From: Parapedobacter koreensis
Lineage (GTDB): Bacteria > Bacteroidota > Bacteroidia > Sphingobacteriales > Sphingobacteriaceae
NCBI RefSeq assembly: GCF_900109365.1
Contig: NZ_FNZR01000002.1
Coordinates: 62,001-126,000 of the forward strand
Reading direction: 5' to 3'
Length of the DNA stretch: 64,000 nt
This document shows positions 1 to 7,680 of the stretch, piece after piece; position 1 is the stretch's first letter; each line of letters starts with the position of its first letter. Made by a program: the position numbers and the translations under genes. The notes under the pieces were generated by a model, which was not told the DNA's origin, did no database searches, and saw nothing but the letters and a program-made list of their open reading frames with translations.

Positions 1-257
1 ACAATGGCTTCCTGCTGGTGAAACCGGATGAACGGACGGCTTCTCCATTGGCAACCCTGTACATGGAGGAATACGACAATGAAGACATGCTTAGTGCAAA
101 ACTTGCTGCAACAGCTTCCCAATTGCAATGCGTGGTCAGCCTTGAACCGCTGGAAAGCCCGGTGCCTTCCGTACGCTTTGGACAAAGCCAGCAGCCTGCA
201 CTTGATGACTATGCAGACGGTGTGAATACGCTTGATTTTTTGGCAGAACATCGATGA
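1..257 (+). CDS. LuxC-family acyl-CoA reductase, C-terminal fragment (partial)
   Basis: The window opens inside this gene; the open frame runs from base 3 with no start, ends with TGA at 255-257, and gives about 84 residues. The visible end carries NGFLLVKPDERTASP early and DYADGVNTLDFL close to the C terminus. I recall both as typical of the C-terminal part of Bacteroidota acyl-CoA reductases of the LuxC family, which reduce acyl-CoA or acyl groups with NADPH. The GTG at 18 is an internal codon, because the frame is open upstream. No catalytic residue lies in this fragment, so the call rests on tail similarity alone. Confidence 0.6.
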   Translation, partial: NGFLLVKPDERTASPLATLYMEEYDNEDMLSAKLAATASQLQCVVSLEPLESPVPSVRFGQSQQPALDDYADGVNTLDFLAEHR

Positions 258-284
258 GACCTTTATCTTTCACCTAATTAATGC

Positions 285-292
285 TAACTTTG
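285..292 (+). promoter_or_regulatory. Bacteroidota -7 box (TAACTTTG) for the 67-aa protein and ftsE
   Basis: TAACTTTG matches the -7 consensus TAnnTTTG exactly and ends 7 nt before the ATG at 300. Transcription would start at or just before the start codon. The -33 element is weak (TTTA near 262-265, not TTG). Confidence 0.5.
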
Positions 293-299
293 CCGCAAC

Positions 300-503
300 A
301 TGTATGTCATTAAGGTCAAGGGCGTAGCTAAGATACCGGATTATGTCCAATTGCGTGATGATGCATTCACACTGCTCGCCTATTTCAGGGTAGATCGTCC
401 GGATAAATCACTGGAAAAATTGGGATTGGCTGACAAAGCGGAATATATCATGGAAATTGTCCAGAAAATGCCTTTTGGGCAAATTAAAAAACTAGAATTG
501 TAA
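300..503 (+). CDS. Conserved small protein of unknown function
   Basis: This is a 67-residue soluble protein with no signal peptide or membrane segment. It starts MYVIKVKGVAKIPDYVQLRD and ends QIKKLEL. I recall similar short proteins in other Sphingobacteriaceae but know no function. It sits 4 bp before ftsE and shares its promoter, so the two are probably co-transcribed. The -7 box directly before the ATG supports this start. Protein databases may carry unreliable enzyme names for this family, and nothing in the sequence supports one. Confidence 0.7.
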   Translation: MYVIKVKGVAKIPDYVQLRDDAFTLLAYFRVDRPDKSLEKLGLADKAEYIMEIVQKMPFGQIKKLEL

Positions 504-507
504 GCTT

Positions 508-1188
508 ATGATGGGCGATACGGTAATCACACTCAAAAGCGTAGATATCTACCAACCCAAACACTTGGTGCTCGCTAACGTAAATCTTAAAATCGACAAG
601 GGCGAATTCGTCTTCCTTATCGGGCAGACTGGCAGCGGCAAAAGTAGCCTGCTGAAAATTATTTACGGCGACTTACACATTGCAAGCGGCGAAGGAATGG
701 TAGCGGGATTTGACATGAAGAAGCTCAGCGAGCGCGAAGTACCCTTCTTGCGCAGGAAATTGGGGATTGTCTTTCAAGATTTCCACCTGCTTACCGATCG
801 CACCGTAGAAAAGAACCTGGAATTTGCACTCAGGGCCACAGGCTGGAAAGACAAGGCGCTTATCAATGCCCGCATGCTCGATGTGCTGGAGAAGGTGGGG
901 CTTCGCTCAAAGCTGAAAAAAATGCCGCATGAACTGTCAGGCGGCGAACAACAGCGGGTGGTCATTGCCCGAGCGTTGCTGAATAATCCAGAAATCATCT
1001 TGGCGGACGAACCAACGGGCAATCTTGATCCGGAAACATCCGAAGAGATTGTCTTGCTGCTAAAAGAAATCAGCCGTGCGGGCACAGCTATCCTGATGGC
1101 CACGCACGATTACCAGATTATCCGCAATATGCCTTCGCGCATTATTAAAACGGGTAATGGCGCGTTGCACGACAATGTGTCGATATAA
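508..1188 (+). CDS. ftsE: Cell-division ABC transporter ATP-binding protein FtsE
   Basis: This 226-residue ABC ATPase has the full motif set: Walker A GQTGSGKSS at about 39-47, signature LSGGEQQR at about 143-150, Walker B ILADEPTG at about 164-171, and the switch histidine in MATHDY. The length and the LIGQTGSGKSSLLK context are typical of FtsE, which pairs with the membrane protein FtsX to control peptidoglycan hydrolases at the septum. No ftsX is next to it, as is common in Bacteroidota. Two ATGs (508 and 511) are possible starts. A lipoprotein-releasing (LolD-type) ATPase is the main alternative. Confidence 0.85.
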   Translation: MMGDTVITLKSVDIYQPKHLVLANVNLKIDKGEFVFLIGQTGSGKSSLLKIIYGDLHIASGEGMVAGFDMKKLSEREVPFLRRKLGIVFQDFHLLTDRTVEKNLEFALRATGWKDKALINARMLDVLEKVGLRSKLKKMPHELSGGEQQRVVIARALLNNPEIILADEPTGNLDPETSEEIVLLLKEISRAGTAILMATHDYQIIRNMPSRIIKTGNGALHDNVSI

Positions 1189-1223
1189 CAGGATTGCAAA
1201 ACTGACAGGGTGACCGATATTTC

Positions 1224-1243
1224 GCTATTGGCAATAAAATTGA
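1224..1243 (+). promoter_or_regulatory. Sigma-54-like promoter element upstream of grpE-dnaJ
   Basis: GCTATTGGCA (1224-1233), six bases, then TTG (1240-1242). GG and the second G are spaced as in a -24/-12 sigma-54 promoter, although the -12 GC is GA here. The same ten-base block and spacing recur upstream of lon. A start near 1254 would leave a leader of about 30 nt before grpE. Confidence 0.4.
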
Positions 1244-1284
1244 GGCTGGAATTAAATAGTGGACAACAGTAAGGATGGCTAATT

Positions 1285-1875
1285 ATGGCAAAAAACAATA
1301 AAAAAGACCAGGATAACGAAATAATGATAGAAAAAGAATCTGCTGTGGACGAAACGCAGTCAACCGATATCCCAAACGAAAATGGAGCAGACGCTGCGGC
1401 GGAAGAATCTGCCACGGATCAACCGACAGCCGAAGAGCAATTGGCTGCTGAATTGGCTTCGTTAAACGACAAGTACCTTCGTTTATATGCCGAGTTTGAC
1501 AACTACAAACGCCGTGTGGCTAAGGAACGCATCGAGCTCATGCAGACCGCCGGTAAAGAAATCATTGCCAATCTATTGACGGTAGTAGACGATTTCGAGC
1601 GGGCACTGAAGGCTGTCGAAATAGCGACAGAAGTTGCTCCGGTAAAAGAGGGAATAACGCTGGTAGGCCAAAAGTTAAAGCATATTTTAACCCATCAGGG
1701 ATTAAAAGAAATGGAGTCTATTGGAAAACCCTTTGATGCCGAATTGCAGGAAGCAATCACCAATATACCTGCCCCAAGTGACGACTTGAAAGGTAAAGTA
1801 ATTGACGAAATCGAAAAGGGCTACTTTTTGCATGGCAAGGTATTGCGGCATGCCAAGGTGGTTGTTGGCAGTTAA
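1285..1875 (+). CDS. grpE: Nucleotide exchange factor GrpE
   Basis: GrpE drives ADP release from the chaperone DnaK. This 196-residue protein has the usual layout: a charged, disordered, Glu/Ala-rich tail (about 1-50), a long coiled-coil helix with LYAEFDNYKRRVAKER (about 70-85), and a C-terminal beta domain ending GKVLRHAKVVVGS. The gene is 13 bp upstream of dnaJ on the same strand, forming a grpE-dnaJ operon. DnaK is not in the window. A sigma-54-like element lies 42 bp upstream of the ATG. Confidence 0.96.
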   Translation: MAKNNKKDQDNEIMIEKESAVDETQSTDIPNENGADAAAEESATDQPTAEEQLAAELASLNDKYLRLYAEFDNYKRRVAKERIELMQTAGKEIIANLLTVVDDFERALKAVEIATEVAPVKEGITLVGQKLKHILTHQGLKEMESIGKPFDAELQEAITNIPAPSDDLKGKVIDEIEKGYFLHGKVLRHAKVVVGS

Positions 1876-1888
1876 CAAATAGGCAAGC

Positions 1889-3034
1889 ATGGCAAAACAA
1901 GATTATTACGATGTATTAGGGGTTTCACGAAATGCGGATCAAGCGGAAATAAAGTCAGCTTACCGAAAACTGGCCATTAAGTACCATCCCGATAAAAATC
2001 CAGATAATAAGGAAGCTGAAGAGAAATTCAAGGAAGCTGCTGAAGCGTATGAAGTGCTCAGCAATCCCGAAAAAAGACAACGTTACGACCGCTTTGGCCA
2101 CACCGGAGGCACTCCAGGCGGCTACGGTGGCGGCGGCATGAATATGGAGGATATATTCAGCCAATTTGGCGATATCTTCGGCGGTGGTGGCAGTCCGTTT
2201 GAGAGTTTTTTCAGCGGTGGGCAACGTGGTGGCCGACGTGTATCCAAGGGCTCGAACTTGCGCATCAAGGTGAAACTCAACCTCCAGGAGATTGCAAAAG
2301 GAGCCGAAAAGAAAATAAAAGTAAACAAGCAGGTCATCTGTTCTACGTGTGACGGAAGTGGCGCAAAAGATAAATCATCTTTCCACACCTGCCGCACATG
2401 CGGCGGTACGGGGACGATAAGGAGGGTCACCAATACCATCCTTGGCCAGATGCAGACTACCAGCACCTGCCCTACCTGCAATGGCGAAGGTGTAGAAATA
2501 TCAGCAAAATGTGCTGTATGCCATGGGGATGGGCTGGTACGCGGCGAGGAAACCATTAGCATAAATATCCCGGCCGGCGTAAGTGAAGGCATGCAACTCT
2601 CCATGAGCGGAAAAGGAAATGCAGCCCCACGCGGAGGCGTACCGGGCGACTTGATCATTCTCATCGAGGAAATACCGCACGAGACCCTTAAAAGAGACGG
2701 CACCAATGTCATTTATGATTTATATATCAACTTCGTGGATGCGGCCTTGGGAACCAACGCGGAAATTCCCACAATAGATGGCAAGGCAAAAATCAAAATT
2801 GAACCCGGTACCCAGGGCGGAAAGATATTGCGGCTCAAGGGCAAAGGCGTCCCCGAGGTAAATTCTTATCATAAAGGCGATCAGTTGGTTTACGTCAATG
2901 TCTGGACACCCAAAGTGGTATCTCCTGAAGAGAAAGAACTTCTTGAACGTCTGCGCAATTCGCCAAATTTCAAACCGCAACCGGGAAAGAATGAAAAAAC
3001 CTTTTTTGAACGGATTAAAGAGTACTTTGAATAA
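1889..3034 (+). CDS. dnaJ: Chaperone protein DnaJ
   Basis: This is a 381-residue type I J-protein. It has a J domain with HPD at 33-35, a Gly/Phe-rich linker (about 70-115), four zinc-finger repeats of CxxCxGxG type ([32 protein letters not shown]), and a C-terminal substrate-binding and dimerisation region. It delivers unfolded clients to DnaK and stimulates ATP hydrolysis. It follows grpE closely and is followed by a strong terminator at 3065-3098. No key residue is missing. Confidence 0.97.
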   Translation: MAKQDYYDVLGVSRNADQAEIKSAYRKLAIKYHPDKNPDNKEAEEKFKEAAEAYEVLSNPEKRQRYDRFGHTGGTPGGYGGGGMNMEDIFSQFGDIFGGGGSPFESFFSGGQRGGRRVSKGSNLRIKVKLNLQEIAKGAEKKIKVNKQVICSTCDGSGAKDKSSFHTCRTCGGTGTIRRVTNTILGQMQTTSTCPTCNGEGVEISAKCAVCHGDGLVRGEETISINIPAGVSEGMQLSMSGKGNAAPRGGVPGDLIILIEEIPHETLKRDGTNVIYDLYINFVDAALGTNAEIPTIDGKAKIKIEPGTQGGKILRLKGKGVPEVNSYHKGDQLVYVNVWTPKVVSPEEKELLERLRNSPNFKPQPGKNEKTFFERIKEYFE

Positions 3035-3064
3035 CGCATAACAAGCTTACTGGACTTTTACTAA

Positions 3065-3098
3065 CAAAAGCCAAAACAGATTATTGTTTTGGCTTTTG
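3065..3098 (+). terminator. Rho-independent terminator after dnaJ
   Basis: Perfect 14-bp stem: CAAAAGCCAAAACA at 3065-3078 pairs with 3085-3098 around the loop GATTAT. The U-rich 3' arm (GGCTTTTG) serves as the T tract. The flanking A and T runs make it work in both directions. Confidence 0.85.
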
Positions 3099-3350
3099 TC
3101 ATAAAAACCGTTGTTGACAATCAACACGACAATGACAACTTAGCCTAAACTGACTATAAAACTCAAAAAGTCAGCACTATAAGAACAGAAAAGTAACACG
3201 GCAAATTCATCTTCATAAACCAGTGCGTAATTTGTTTTCAACAAAGTAAAAAAACGGTTTTTTACTTATTTAAGACAATTAATTCGCTTAAAATTACCTA
3301 CCCCAAAAAGAGACTTAACTGTGACATATTATACAATCCAATAATAGATT

Positions 3351-3367
3351 TTGGCACTGCTATTGTT
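3351..3367 (+). promoter_or_regulatory. Sigma-54-like promoter element upstream of the OmpX-like gene
   Basis: TTGGCA (3351-3356), six bases, TTG (3363-3365). The -24 half, TTGGCAC, is perfect; the -12 half reads TTGTT instead of TTGCA/T. The predicted start near 3378 leaves a leader of about 57 nt. No good TAnnTTTG box was found in this gap. Confidence 0.35.
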
Positions 3368-3434
3368 TATTGACCTATACAGTCAAATTGTTCAAAGACG
3401 AAATGACTGACATTTAACTAAAATTTTTAACATC

Positions 3435-4031
3435 ATGAAAAAATTATTTTTAACCTTATCTGCCGCCATCGCGGTGACCTTCGCAGCTAACGCACAGACG
3501 GAAAAAGGAAAAATCATCTTGGGCGGAAACGTTTCGTATGACTATTCAAAAATCAAGGACCTGGATACAGAAGGCCATTCGCTAAGCATCGTCCCTTCCG
3601 CTGGATATTTTGTCAGTGACAATCTTGCTGTGGGAACGGGATTGGGTTACTCTTATGAAAAAAACACCGTTGATGCGGACATTTTCGGAAGCAGCAATAC
3701 CGTACACGCATTTAGCGTAGCGCCATTTGCGCGGTTGTACAAAGGTGACGGCAATTTCAAATTCTTCGGCCAGCTTTCGGTTCCTATGGCTTGGGGAACA
3801 GCCAAGGCCGACGACACCAAATTGGGGAACATTGAAACCTACGGTGTTGAACTTGCTCCCGGCTTTGCCTATTTCCCAACGAGCAAAATCGGGATCGAAC
3901 TTTCCGTAAGAGGCTTGTATTACCAAAATGCCAGTATTAAACCGGAAGAGGGAAGCAACGTCACGAGCAATTCTTTCGGCTTGAATGCAGATTCCTTTGC
4001 CCCGAAACTTGGCGTACAATTTTATTTCTAA
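3435..4031 (+). CDS. Small outer-membrane beta-barrel protein (OmpX/porin-like)
   Basis: This 198-residue protein has a signal peptide (MKKLFLTLSAAIAVTFAANA, cleaved before QTEKG) and alternating hydrophobic strands throughout, such as LAVGTGLGYSYEKN. It ends on an aromatic residue (KLGVQFYF), as outer-membrane barrels do for BAM recognition. The size suggests an eight-stranded barrel of the porin family or OMP_b-brl type. Substrate and role cannot be read from the sequence. It is a single-gene unit with a long upstream region and its own terminator. A second barrel of the same size lies at 46113-46688. Confidence 0.85.
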   Translation: MKKLFLTLSAAIAVTFAANAQTEKGKIILGGNVSYDYSKIKDLDTEGHSLSIVPSAGYFVSDNLAVGTGLGYSYEKNTVDADIFGSSNTVHAFSVAPFARLYKGDGNFKFFGQLSVPMAWGTAKADDTKLGNIETYGVELAPGFAYFPTSKIGIELSVRGLYYQNASIKPEEGSNVTSNSFGLNADSFAPKLGVQFYF

Positions 4032-4053
4032 TACGCTAAGCATTTCATAAGAA

Positions 4054-4094
4054 GAAGCCGTCTCATAAGTGATTATGGGGCGGTTTCTTTTTTT
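4054..4094 (+). terminator. Rho-independent terminator after the OmpX-like gene
   Basis: A 15-bp stem (4054-4068 with 4073-4087, including G-U pairs) around loop GTGA is followed by seven T (4088-4094). Confidence 0.85.
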
Positions 4095-4120
4095 GAATAA
4101 TCGGTGGTATCGCTTTTTAT

Positions 4121-4190
4121 AAAAAACGAAAGGTTTCCAAACGGGGAGAATGGAAACCTTTACTAACCAATTATAAACCTAAATTATGAT
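4121..4190 (-). ncRNA. Probable small non-coding RNA, about 70 nt
   Basis: On the minus strand a perfect-consensus promoter (4224-4195) reads into about 40 nt of unstructured AT-rich leader. An 11-bp perfect hairpin follows: TGGAAACCTTT at 4139-4129 pairs with AAAGGTTTCCA at 4161-4151, with an 11-nt loop containing CUCCCC. Then come CG and six U (4126-4121). No coding frame of useful length is present. Promoter and terminator bracket a discrete transcript independent of nuoD, which ends at 4311. I have the impression that this block recurs in related genomes, but I cannot verify it. Confidence 0.6.
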
Positions 4191-4194
4191 GATG

Positions 4195-4224
4195 CAAAGA
4201 TAGTGTTTGTTTCACACCTTGCAA
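4195..4224 (-). promoter_or_regulatory. Perfect Bacteroidota promoter (TTG-N19-TATCTTTG), minus strand
   Basis: On the minus strand TTG lies at 4224-4222, the spacer is exactly 19 nt, and TATCTTTG lies at 4202-4195. This is a complete match to TTG-N19-TAnnTTTG. The predicted start is near 4190. It points away from nuoD and toward the terminator hairpin at 4129-4161, so its only product should be the short RNA. Confidence 0.75.
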
Positions 4225-4310
4225 AATTATTTTAAAATATTTTTGAAACCACCCTTCAAAACAACATCTGCCAGCCACTATAGCCGCAATATCTTGCCCC
4301 AAGCGGGGAT

Positions 4311-5522
4311 TTATCGATCTACTTCTCCCAAAACAATGTCAATCGACCCCAGTATGGCAACTAAATCGGCGATAAGTACGCCCTTAGCCAATTCAGGGAG
4401 TACAGAAAGGTTGTTAAAACTCGGCCCACGGGCTTTAACCCGCTTGGGAATGTCTGTTTTTTCTTGTGTAACAAAATAAAACCCTAATTCTCCCTTGGGA
4501 TTCTCAGCCCTTACGTAATAATCTTGGGCTTTCAAATTCACTTTTTTGGGCACCAGCGCCCGGGGATCGAAATCTGCCGTACGTTTCAGTTCTTTGGTAA
4601 GGCGCGCGACACATTGCTCAATAATCCCTACCGATTGCTTTATCTCTTCCACACGCACCTTAAACCGATCCCAGCAATCGCCCAGGCTACCCATCGCTCC
4701 GCTACCAATGGGAATGTCAAACTCGATTTCGGGGTAGACGGAATAATCATCTACCCTCCTCAGATCCCATTTCACACCGGAGGCACGCAACATGGGCCCC
4801 GAACAACCATAATTAATGGCCACGTCGGCCGGCAACACGCCGATTTTCGCTGTACGCGACACAAAAATCTGGTTGGTGGTCAGCAGTTCATCCAACTCAG
4901 CCAACTTGGGTTTAAAATACTGGATAAATTCGGCACAGCGCGCTTCGAAGCCTACGGGCAGATCGTAAAACAACCCGCCCACCCAAATATAATTGTACAA
5001 CATCCGCGAACCGGATGCCCATTCCAACATATTCATGATGTGTTCGCGATCGCGGAAACACCACATAAAAGGTGTAAACGCACCGATGTCAATACCATAG
5101 GTGCCGATGGCAATCAGGTGGGAAGCAATACGATTGAGCTCGCAGACCAAAACACGGATGTATTCAACCCGTTTCGGGATCTGCTTTTCAATACCAAGCA
5201 TACGCTCTACACCCATTACAAAAGCATGGCTATTATTCATCGAAGCCAAGTAGTCCATCCGATCCGTAAACGGAATGGTTTTCCCATAATTCATGGACTC
5301 GGCGTGTTTCTCGAAGCAACGGTGCAAATAACCAACATGCGGGATAACTTCTTTGACCAGCTCACCATCAGTCACCAGTTGCAAACGCAATACGCCATGT
5401 GTTGAGGGGTGCTGCGGCCCCATATTGATAACCATCTCCTGGGCTCCAATAGCCGCAAGCCGAGCTTCATAAGCGCGTAAGGCTTCTTGGTAGGGTCTAT
5501 CTATTGCCGGTGATGGTTCCAT
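4311..5522 (-). CDS. nuoD: NADH-quinone oxidoreductase subunit D (NuoD, 49-kDa subunit)
   Basis: This is a complete 403-residue NuoD of normal length. Diagnostic segments are [15 protein letters not shown] (about 33-47), [14 protein letters not shown], the TDRMDY segment, and the C-terminal [18 protein letters not shown]. NuoD lines the quinone-reduction site at the junction of the peripheral and membrane arms of complex I; the conserved His and Tyr that contact quinone lie in these segments. nuoC precedes it by 47 bp in the same direction. Downstream there is no nuoE but a small-RNA unit, so the other nuo genes are elsewhere. Confidence 0.96.
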   Translation of the reverse strand: MEPSPAIDRPYQEALRAYEARLAAIGAQEMVINMGPQHPSTHGVLRLQLVTDGELVKEVIPHVGYLHRCFEKHAESMNYGKTIPFTDRMDYLASMNNSHAFVMGVERMLGIEKQIPKRVEYIRVLVCELNRIASHLIAIGTYGIDIGAFTPFMWCFRDREHIMNMLEWASGSRMLYNYIWVGGLFYDLPVGFEARCAEFIQYFKPKLAELDELLTTNQIFVSRTAKIGVLPADVAINYGCSGPMLRASGVKWDLRRVDDYSVYPEIEFDIPIGSGAMGSLGDCWDRFKVRVEEIKQSVGIIEQCVARLTKELKRTADFDPRALVPKKVNLKAQDYYVRAENPKGELGFYFVTQEKTDIPKRVKARGPSFNNLSVLPELAKGVLIADLVAILGSIDIVLGEVDR

Positions 5523-5569
5523 TTGATCTTGTTAATCGCATACTTCTGCTCCTATTTCAACGTTGCAGT

Positions 5570-6070
5570 TCACTTAATGGCTATGCCGTGATAGGTTTCG
5601 GCTTCTGCATAATCCTTGCGCAGCGGATACCCCTCCCAGTCATCCGGCATCAATATCCGCCTCAAATCCGGGTGTGTGTCAAAATAAATACCCATGAGAT
5701 CGAACGCTTCACGTTCGTGCCAATCAGCGGTGCGCCACACGCTATTCACACTGGGCACAACGGGAAGATTGTCCAACCGCCGATCGTTTGGTACGATGAC
5801 TTTGAGCGTCAGCTGATGCTTCAGGGGAATGGACGCCAAATGGTAGACCATGGTAAAGGTGCCAGCAGCCACCCCATCGTCCACCGCACTAATGCACGAG
5901 AGGAAATCAAAATAAGTCTCTTCATGATCACGAAGGAACAAGCACACCTTCGGCAACCATGCACTGGATATGATAAGGGCTGGCTGCAACCCGGATTGCT
6001 CTTCGGCTATCCCTGCTGCATCTCCGAATTGGGCGACCAGCAGGGATTTAATGCGTGTCAAAACTTCCAT
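5570..6070 (-). CDS. nuoC: NADH-quinone oxidoreductase subunit C (NuoC, 30-kDa subunit)
   Basis: This 166-residue protein is of the unfused NuoC type. The signature EREAFDLMGIYFDTHPDLRR (about 115-134) and the following MPDDWEGYPLRKDY are the conserved 30-kDa subunit motif. The subunit sits in the peripheral arm of complex I between NuoB and NuoD. It starts 12 bp after the end of pdxH, which suggests transcription from the pdxH promoter. nuoA and nuoB are not upstream, which is unusual. Confidence 0.95.
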   Translation of the reverse strand: MEVLTRIKSLLVAQFGDAAGIAEEQSGLQPALIISSAWLPKVCLFLRDHEETYFDFLSCISAVDDGVAAGTFTMVYHLASIPLKHQLTLKVIVPNDRRLDNLPVVPSVNSVWRTADWHEREAFDLMGIYFDTHPDLRRILMPDDWEGYPLRKDYAEAETYHGIAIK

Positions 6071-6082
6071 GCTAAATGGTGC

Positions 6083-6736
6083 TTAGGGTGCAAGTCGCTT
6101 GATAGTCCAGTGCTCCCCCTGTTTCTCATAGACCAACCGATCGTGGAGCCTGCTCCTCCCCCCCTGCCAAAACTCCAGCGAATCCGGCACCAGCCAATAT
6201 CCGCCCCAATGTGTCGGGCGGGGAATATACTCCGTGTCTTGGTACTGTGCTTCCAATTGGGCAAGGTGGGCGTCTAATACGTCCCGTCCAGCAATTTCCT
6301 GGCTCTGGGGCGAGGCTACGGATCCCAATTTGTTTCCCTTGGGCCGCGATTGGAAATACGTCTCTGATAGCGCTGCGGACATTTTCTCCACACGGCCAGC
6401 GACGCGCACCTGGCGCTGCAACTCTGGCCAGAAAAACAGCAGCGCAGCATAAGGATTCGTCGCTAATTCCATTCCTTTTTGGCTTTGGTAGTTGGTGAAA
6501 AAGCCGAAACCCGAGTCGTCCAGCTGTTTAAGTAATACGATTCTTGATGATGGTCTGCCTGTCGTAGACACGGTGGACAATGTCATGGCATTGGGCTCCA
6601 TAACCTGCCGCTCGATGGCTTCATCAAACCATTTTCGGAATTGTGCAATGGCATCGGGTAATATGCCATCCTCGTTTAACTGCCCCATCTCATATTCCAC
6701 CCGGATTGCAGCCATATCCGTTTGTTTCAATGTCAT
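6083..6736 (-). CDS. pdxH: Pyridoxamine 5'-phosphate oxidase
   Basis: This 217-residue FMN enzyme oxidises pyridoxamine or pyridoxine phosphate to pyridoxal 5'-phosphate, the last step of vitamin B6 synthesis and salvage. Typical segments are AMTLSTVSTTGRPSSRIVLL, FFTNYQSQKGMEL (phosphate and FMN contacts), FWPELQRQVRVAGRVEK, and the C-terminal WQGGRSRLHDRLVYE with IKRLAP at the end. The length is normal. Several PLP enzymes lie nearby, for example at 21129. It heads a run into nuoC-nuoD. Starts at M1 or M8 are both possible. Confidence 0.96.
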   Translation of the reverse strand: MTLKQTDMAAIRVEYEMGQLNEDGILPDAIAQFRKWFDEAIERQVMEPNAMTLSTVSTTGRPSSRIVLLKQLDDSGFGFFTNYQSQKGMELATNPYAALLFFWPELQRQVRVAGRVEKMSAALSETYFQSRPKGNKLGSVASPQSQEIAGRDVLDAHLAQLEAQYQDTEYIPRPTHWGGYWLVPDSLEFWQGGRSRLHDRLVYEKQGEHWTIKRLAP

Positions 6737-6758
6737 TTCGCATGTATTGTTAAGGATG

Positions 6759-6766
6759 CAAACATA
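6759..6766 (-). promoter_or_regulatory. -7 box TATGTTTG for pdxH-nuoC-nuoD
   Basis: On the minus strand TATGTTTG matches TAnnTTTG. The predicted start near 6753 leaves a leader of about 17 nt before the pdxH ATG. No TTG is seen at 19 nt upstream, so the -33 half is weak. Confidence 0.4.
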
Positions 6767-6786
6767 CGAAAACCATCCGAAAACTG

Positions 6787-7599
6787 CTACTTCTTGTAAT
6801 ATGCCATGGCTTCGGGTATCAATCGCTGGATATCGTTGATACGGCGTGCGTCACTTGGGTGGGTGCTCAGGAATTCCGGTGGGGCACCGCCCCCTTGTCC
6901 CTGTTTGGCCTGCGCCATACGCTGCCAAAATCCCACAGCTTCATTCGGGTCATAGCCGGCCATGGCCATGAAGACCAGCCCCAGGCGGTCGGCCTCACTT
7001 TCTTGGTTGCGCGAATAATTCAACAATGCCAGTTGCCCCCCCAGCCCGTAAGCCGTATTGAGCACTGCCCGGGTAGTATTGGATTTTTCCGCCGTCGCGG
7101 CATCCACCGCTACACCCCCAGCCTGTGCAATAATGGTTTGCGACATGCGCTCGGCCGAGTGTTTGGCAATGGCGTGCGCAATCTCGTGTCCCATCACGGT
7201 AGCCAGCCCGGCTTCATTCTGGGTGACAGGGAGAATACCCGTATATACAGCCACCTTGCCGCCCGGCATACACCACGCATTTATCTGATCTTCCTGAATC
7301 AGGTTAAACTCCCATTCGAAACTATATTGATTGCCGTACCCGTTTTCTTGCAGGAAGCGGGTCACTGCTGATGCAATGTTTTTTCCTACCCGCTGCACCA
7401 ATTGTGCCTGCGCGGTACTTTTGACTATTTTGGTTTTCGAGTCACCCAAAAAATCCCGGTATGCCAGGGATGCCTGTTGCTGGATTTCGGCTTCATTGAC
7501 CAGGCTTAATTGCCGCCGACCGGTCAATGGCACGGTCGCGCAGGAAACAACCATTGTGGAAATCCATAGCAAAAAAAGACCTTTAACAATTAGTTTCAT
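6787..7599 (-). CDS. M48-family metalloprotease, lipoprotein
   Basis: This 270-residue protein has a lipobox, VVSC, with Cys at 20, so it is a lipidated envelope protein. The zinc-binding HEIAH motif is at 138-142 (ATVMGHEIAHAIAKHSAERM), and the downstream glutamate ligand is in NQESEADRLG. It ends with the FLSTHPSDARRI motif common in this group. The closest known relatives are LoiP/YcaL and the protease half of BepA, which act on misassembled outer-membrane proteins. The gene lacks the TPR half of BepA. It is probably co-transcribed with, or close behind, plsY. Confidence 0.92.
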   Translation of the reverse strand: MKLIVKGLFLLWISTMVVSCATVPLTGRRQLSLVNEAEIQQQASLAYRDFLGDSKTKIVKSTAQAQLVQRVGKNIASAVTRFLQENGYGNQYSFEWEFNLIQEDQINAWCMPGGKVAVYTGILPVTQNEAGLATVMGHEIAHAIAKHSAERMSQTIIAQAGGVAVDAATAEKSNTTRAVLNTAYGLGGQLALLNYSRNQESEADRLGLVFMAMAGYDPNEAVGFWQRMAQAKQGQGGGAPPEFLSTHPSDARRINDIQRLIPEAMAYYKK

Positions 7600-7680
7600 G
7601 ACGTTTCAGTATTAGCGAAGGACTTGACAGCCCATGCTATGCCACAAGCAATATATATGCCGAATTGCCTGAAGGATGGC

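Larger units (their letters stand above)
3035..3434. other. 400-bp intergenic region between dnaJ and the beta-barrel gene
   Basis: No convincing gene. It holds the dnaJ terminator (3065-3098), an AT-rich hairpin with 10-bp arms AAGTAAAAAA / TTTTTTACTT (3244-3253 and 3258-3267), and a sigma-54-like element (3351-3367). The rest is AT-rich and looks regulatory. Confidence 0.6.

Noticed and set aside
4524-5405. 293-codon plus-strand open frame opposite nuoD
   Set aside because: nuoD is unambiguous on the minus strand and conserved throughout; the plus frame has the His/Pro/Gln-rich look of an antisense shadow.
5504-6277. 257-codon plus-strand open frame opposite nuoC and pdxH
   Set aside because: It crosses two well-identified minus-strand genes and their gap.
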